Source of the DNA: Lyophyllum atratum
Lineage: Eukaryota; Basidiomycota; Agaricomycetes; Agaricales; Lyophyllaceae
Assembly (NCBI GenBank): GCA_014905825.1
Contig: JACGCN010000037.1
Span: 62,001-126,000 of the forward strand
Direction of reading: 5' to 3'
Length of the DNA stretch: 64,000 nucleotides
In this document: one piece after another, positions 62,164-64,000 of the stretch
Numbering within the stretch: position 1 is the first letter of the stretch
How the letters are laid out: every line of letters begins with the position of its first letter
The notes under the pieces: model-generated
What the model was told of the DNA's origin: nothing
Database searches by the model: none
The model's input: only the letters and a program-made list of their open reading frames with translations
Made by a program: the position numbers and the translations under genes

Positions 62164-64000
62164 ATGGACTCTGCAATGGTCTTTTCCCGGTCTGCCCGAC
62201 TTTCTTCCACCATCAACACTGCAAATCCGGATTATATGCCGTCCATCGCATGTCGATCGCGCATTCGGGCGAGCTCTGACCACTGCAGCCTCAGCCTCGG
62301 TGTCCGACATCGCCTGGTAGTCGGCAACCCTTCACCCTCGGTGTATACCCTGAACAAGACGCGTTTTCCAGACGATGTCGACGTGCTGCTGGCCTCCAAT
62401 CTTGTCATTACCCTCTCTGGAGTCTTAGACGGCACGAAAGTCTCGGCTGAGGAATTATACACGTCTGCGCTTTCACAGCACCTCGTTGATCATCTTCAGA
62501 CGGTAATGCATCTCCCACTGGTGTTTGGCCAGCTACCGAGACAAATCATTAGAACGCGGTCGAACTTGGTCTAAACACCGTCTCAAAGTTACACATCGAT
62601 GCAGTAGACGGACTCCTTCAGGGTGCTCGTCTTCCTCTTCTCAGTCTGTCTGTTGGAACTTTGTTGCTAAACGCGCTGGGCAGTGGTCTTAACATCGTCG
62701 CGTCAAACTCCTGCAAATCCCGAGATATTCCCTGTCAACGCTTCACTGGTCGCGATTGATCTGTCTTATTCATGGCAAACACTCGATTCCTCACAAGCCA
62801 GGCCTGACCGAGCAAGCCATCCATTCTCTGCAATGCTGTCACTCCCTTACAAAACACTCCTGGACAATGTTGTTGGACGGTTTATGACGTGGCAGCTTGT
62901 CAAGTAGACCTTTTCTCTCCTTTTGCATCTTGATGATCAATCATCGGCCCCTGACAGACGATATCCTAATATTTTTGGCCCGTGGTGTCAGGTATGTCCA
63001 AACGAGAAAACATACCTGTCGCTGAAGTGTGACTTTACTAATCTTTTCTGGTCAGCAACTTGACGTGGAATCCTCTTACTTCCCAGGGATATATGACTCC
63101 ATTGTCCGTGTCATAGAAAGATCTCCCAATGCCGTCTTCCGCGCCAGATGCCGACGGCTCATCAAGGTCCCTTTGTTGCGGTCTGACTCCCTGCATGGTT
63201 TATGATGGTTTTGGGTGTCTTCCAGATATTACGTTGTCGACGCGTGACCGCGCTGTCTGACGCCTCCAGATCGCTCTCGGCCTACCTTGCCTCAATTGAA
63301 AAGGACAGCTTTGCGTTTAGGGAAACGCAGCCACCCGATGTCACTGATGAAGACACCGTCTGCTTTGCACTGGAGACGATTTACCGGAATGGGATGTCGC
63401 GGCCGCAGTTCAAGGTCTGACATATTCCCACTATCGTACCTATTACTGTGGGTCCAGACTCAATCAAAACTGTATCTCGTTTTGTAGGGGCTAGCTAACG
63501 CAAGTAGTGCGGATCGCGCTGATGACGAAGACCTCTCTCGGGAACACAGCCTTTTTTCAGGAGAAGAACATATTGTTCGATCTCGTGGAGACTTGCTATG
63601 GGACGATCCATTTAAAGATATCTTAGGATCGAAACTTTCCGCCAGCCTTTCGGCCGATGCCTGGCGTCTGGATATCTCTTCCGACGGCGATGACGGATTA
63701 TCTTTGCAGAAACAATCGGATTATGACGACAACATCATGGTCGAAGATAACCCGATAGAAGACGGCTTTTGGAGCGATGGCGAGCTGTTTACTCCGGAGC
63801 ATCGTTACGATCCTGAAGAAAGCCAGTTTGGACCCCGGCACAACATCGAGCAACACCCAAATTCCTCCTGCTCCCTTCTCGATACGGGCCGTATCACTCC
63901 GCCGCCTCTATTAGACTTCGAGGACGACGATAATTGCTTGGACTTGTGCCCTTCCTCTCATTCTTCACAATCGGAACACCTGGACCGCAAGGAAACGCCC
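62164..64000 (+). CDS. Unknown protein, 5' part (runs off the window)
   Basis: Partial gene divergent from PKC1. Exons by my reading: 62164-62502, 62553-62643, 62684-62903, 62958-62991, 63056-63166, 63226-63414, 63488 to beyond 64000, giving about 499 residues so far. Phases agree at every junction. The first 330 residues are globular and helical, with segments such as VDVLLASNLVITLSGVLDG, KTLLDNVVGRFMTWQLVKRYPN, YFPGIYDSIVRVIERSPNAVFRARCRRL and RSLSAYLASIEKD. The rest is acidic and Ser/Asp-rich with Trp and Phe motifs (DLLWDDPFKDI, DGFWSDGELFTPEH), likely disordered. I do not recognise the family. Exon 3, using a 40-nt intron, is the weakest part. Confidence 0.6.

Overview
This window is nuclear DNA of a filamentous basidiomycete, most likely an Agaricomycete. 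The reasons are dense genes broken by many introns of about 50 bases, coding sequences that can only be read after splicing (most of the 27 intact gene models have 4 to 15 exons), and the gene repertoire: PKC1, DASH subunit DAD1, SGF29, DHR1, ALG11 and basidiomycete-style F-box proteins. No bacterial, viral or transposon genes were recognised. I assembled the exons by eye from splice motifs and conserved protein motifs. For nearly every complete model the summed exon length is a multiple of three.

Layout. 1-0.99 kb: 3' end of a GH37 trehalase with a GPI-like tail. 2.3-8.6 kb: two tandem secreted carboxylesterase/lipase genes followed by a decayed third copy. 9.3-14.5 kb: MSP1 (outer-membrane AAA extractase), a small membrane protein and ALG11. 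14.5-17.2 kb: a gene-poor stretch. 17.2-20.3 kb: divergent FMN 2-hydroxyacid oxidase and PML1/SNIP1-like FHA protein. 20.6-31.9 kb: a nucleotidyltransferase-like unknown, two F-box paralogues plus a collapsed third copy, a multipass membrane protein, and a DUF2461 protein with tiny exons. 32.1-45 kb: zinc-knuckle RS protein, V-ATPase proteolipid VMA3, mitochondrial uL6, ARC1-like tRNA cofactor, a 2OG-Fe(II) oxygenase, a histone-fold protein, HSP20, SGF29 and translin. 44.2-62 kb: SEN1, DHR1/ECM16 (DEAH), an F-box protein, DAD1 and PKC1. 62.2 kb to the end: an unrecognised acidic protein that runs off the window.

Most genes are housekeeping: RNA processing and ribosome biogenesis (SEN1, DHR1, PML1, translin, zinc-knuckle RS protein), translation (uL6m, ARC1), chromatin (SGF29, histone-fold), cell-wall signalling (PKC1) and N-glycosylation (ALG11). 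The accessory parts are the esterase array, the F-box array and the unknown proteins. The most distinctive features are very short internal coding exons (5 to 18 nt) in several unrelated genes, candidate GC-AG introns, a PKC1 start codon that abuts an intron, and birth-and-death traces in the esterase and F-box arrays. I see no clear undescribed multi-gene system; the best novelty candidates are individual unknown proteins and the microexon architecture.
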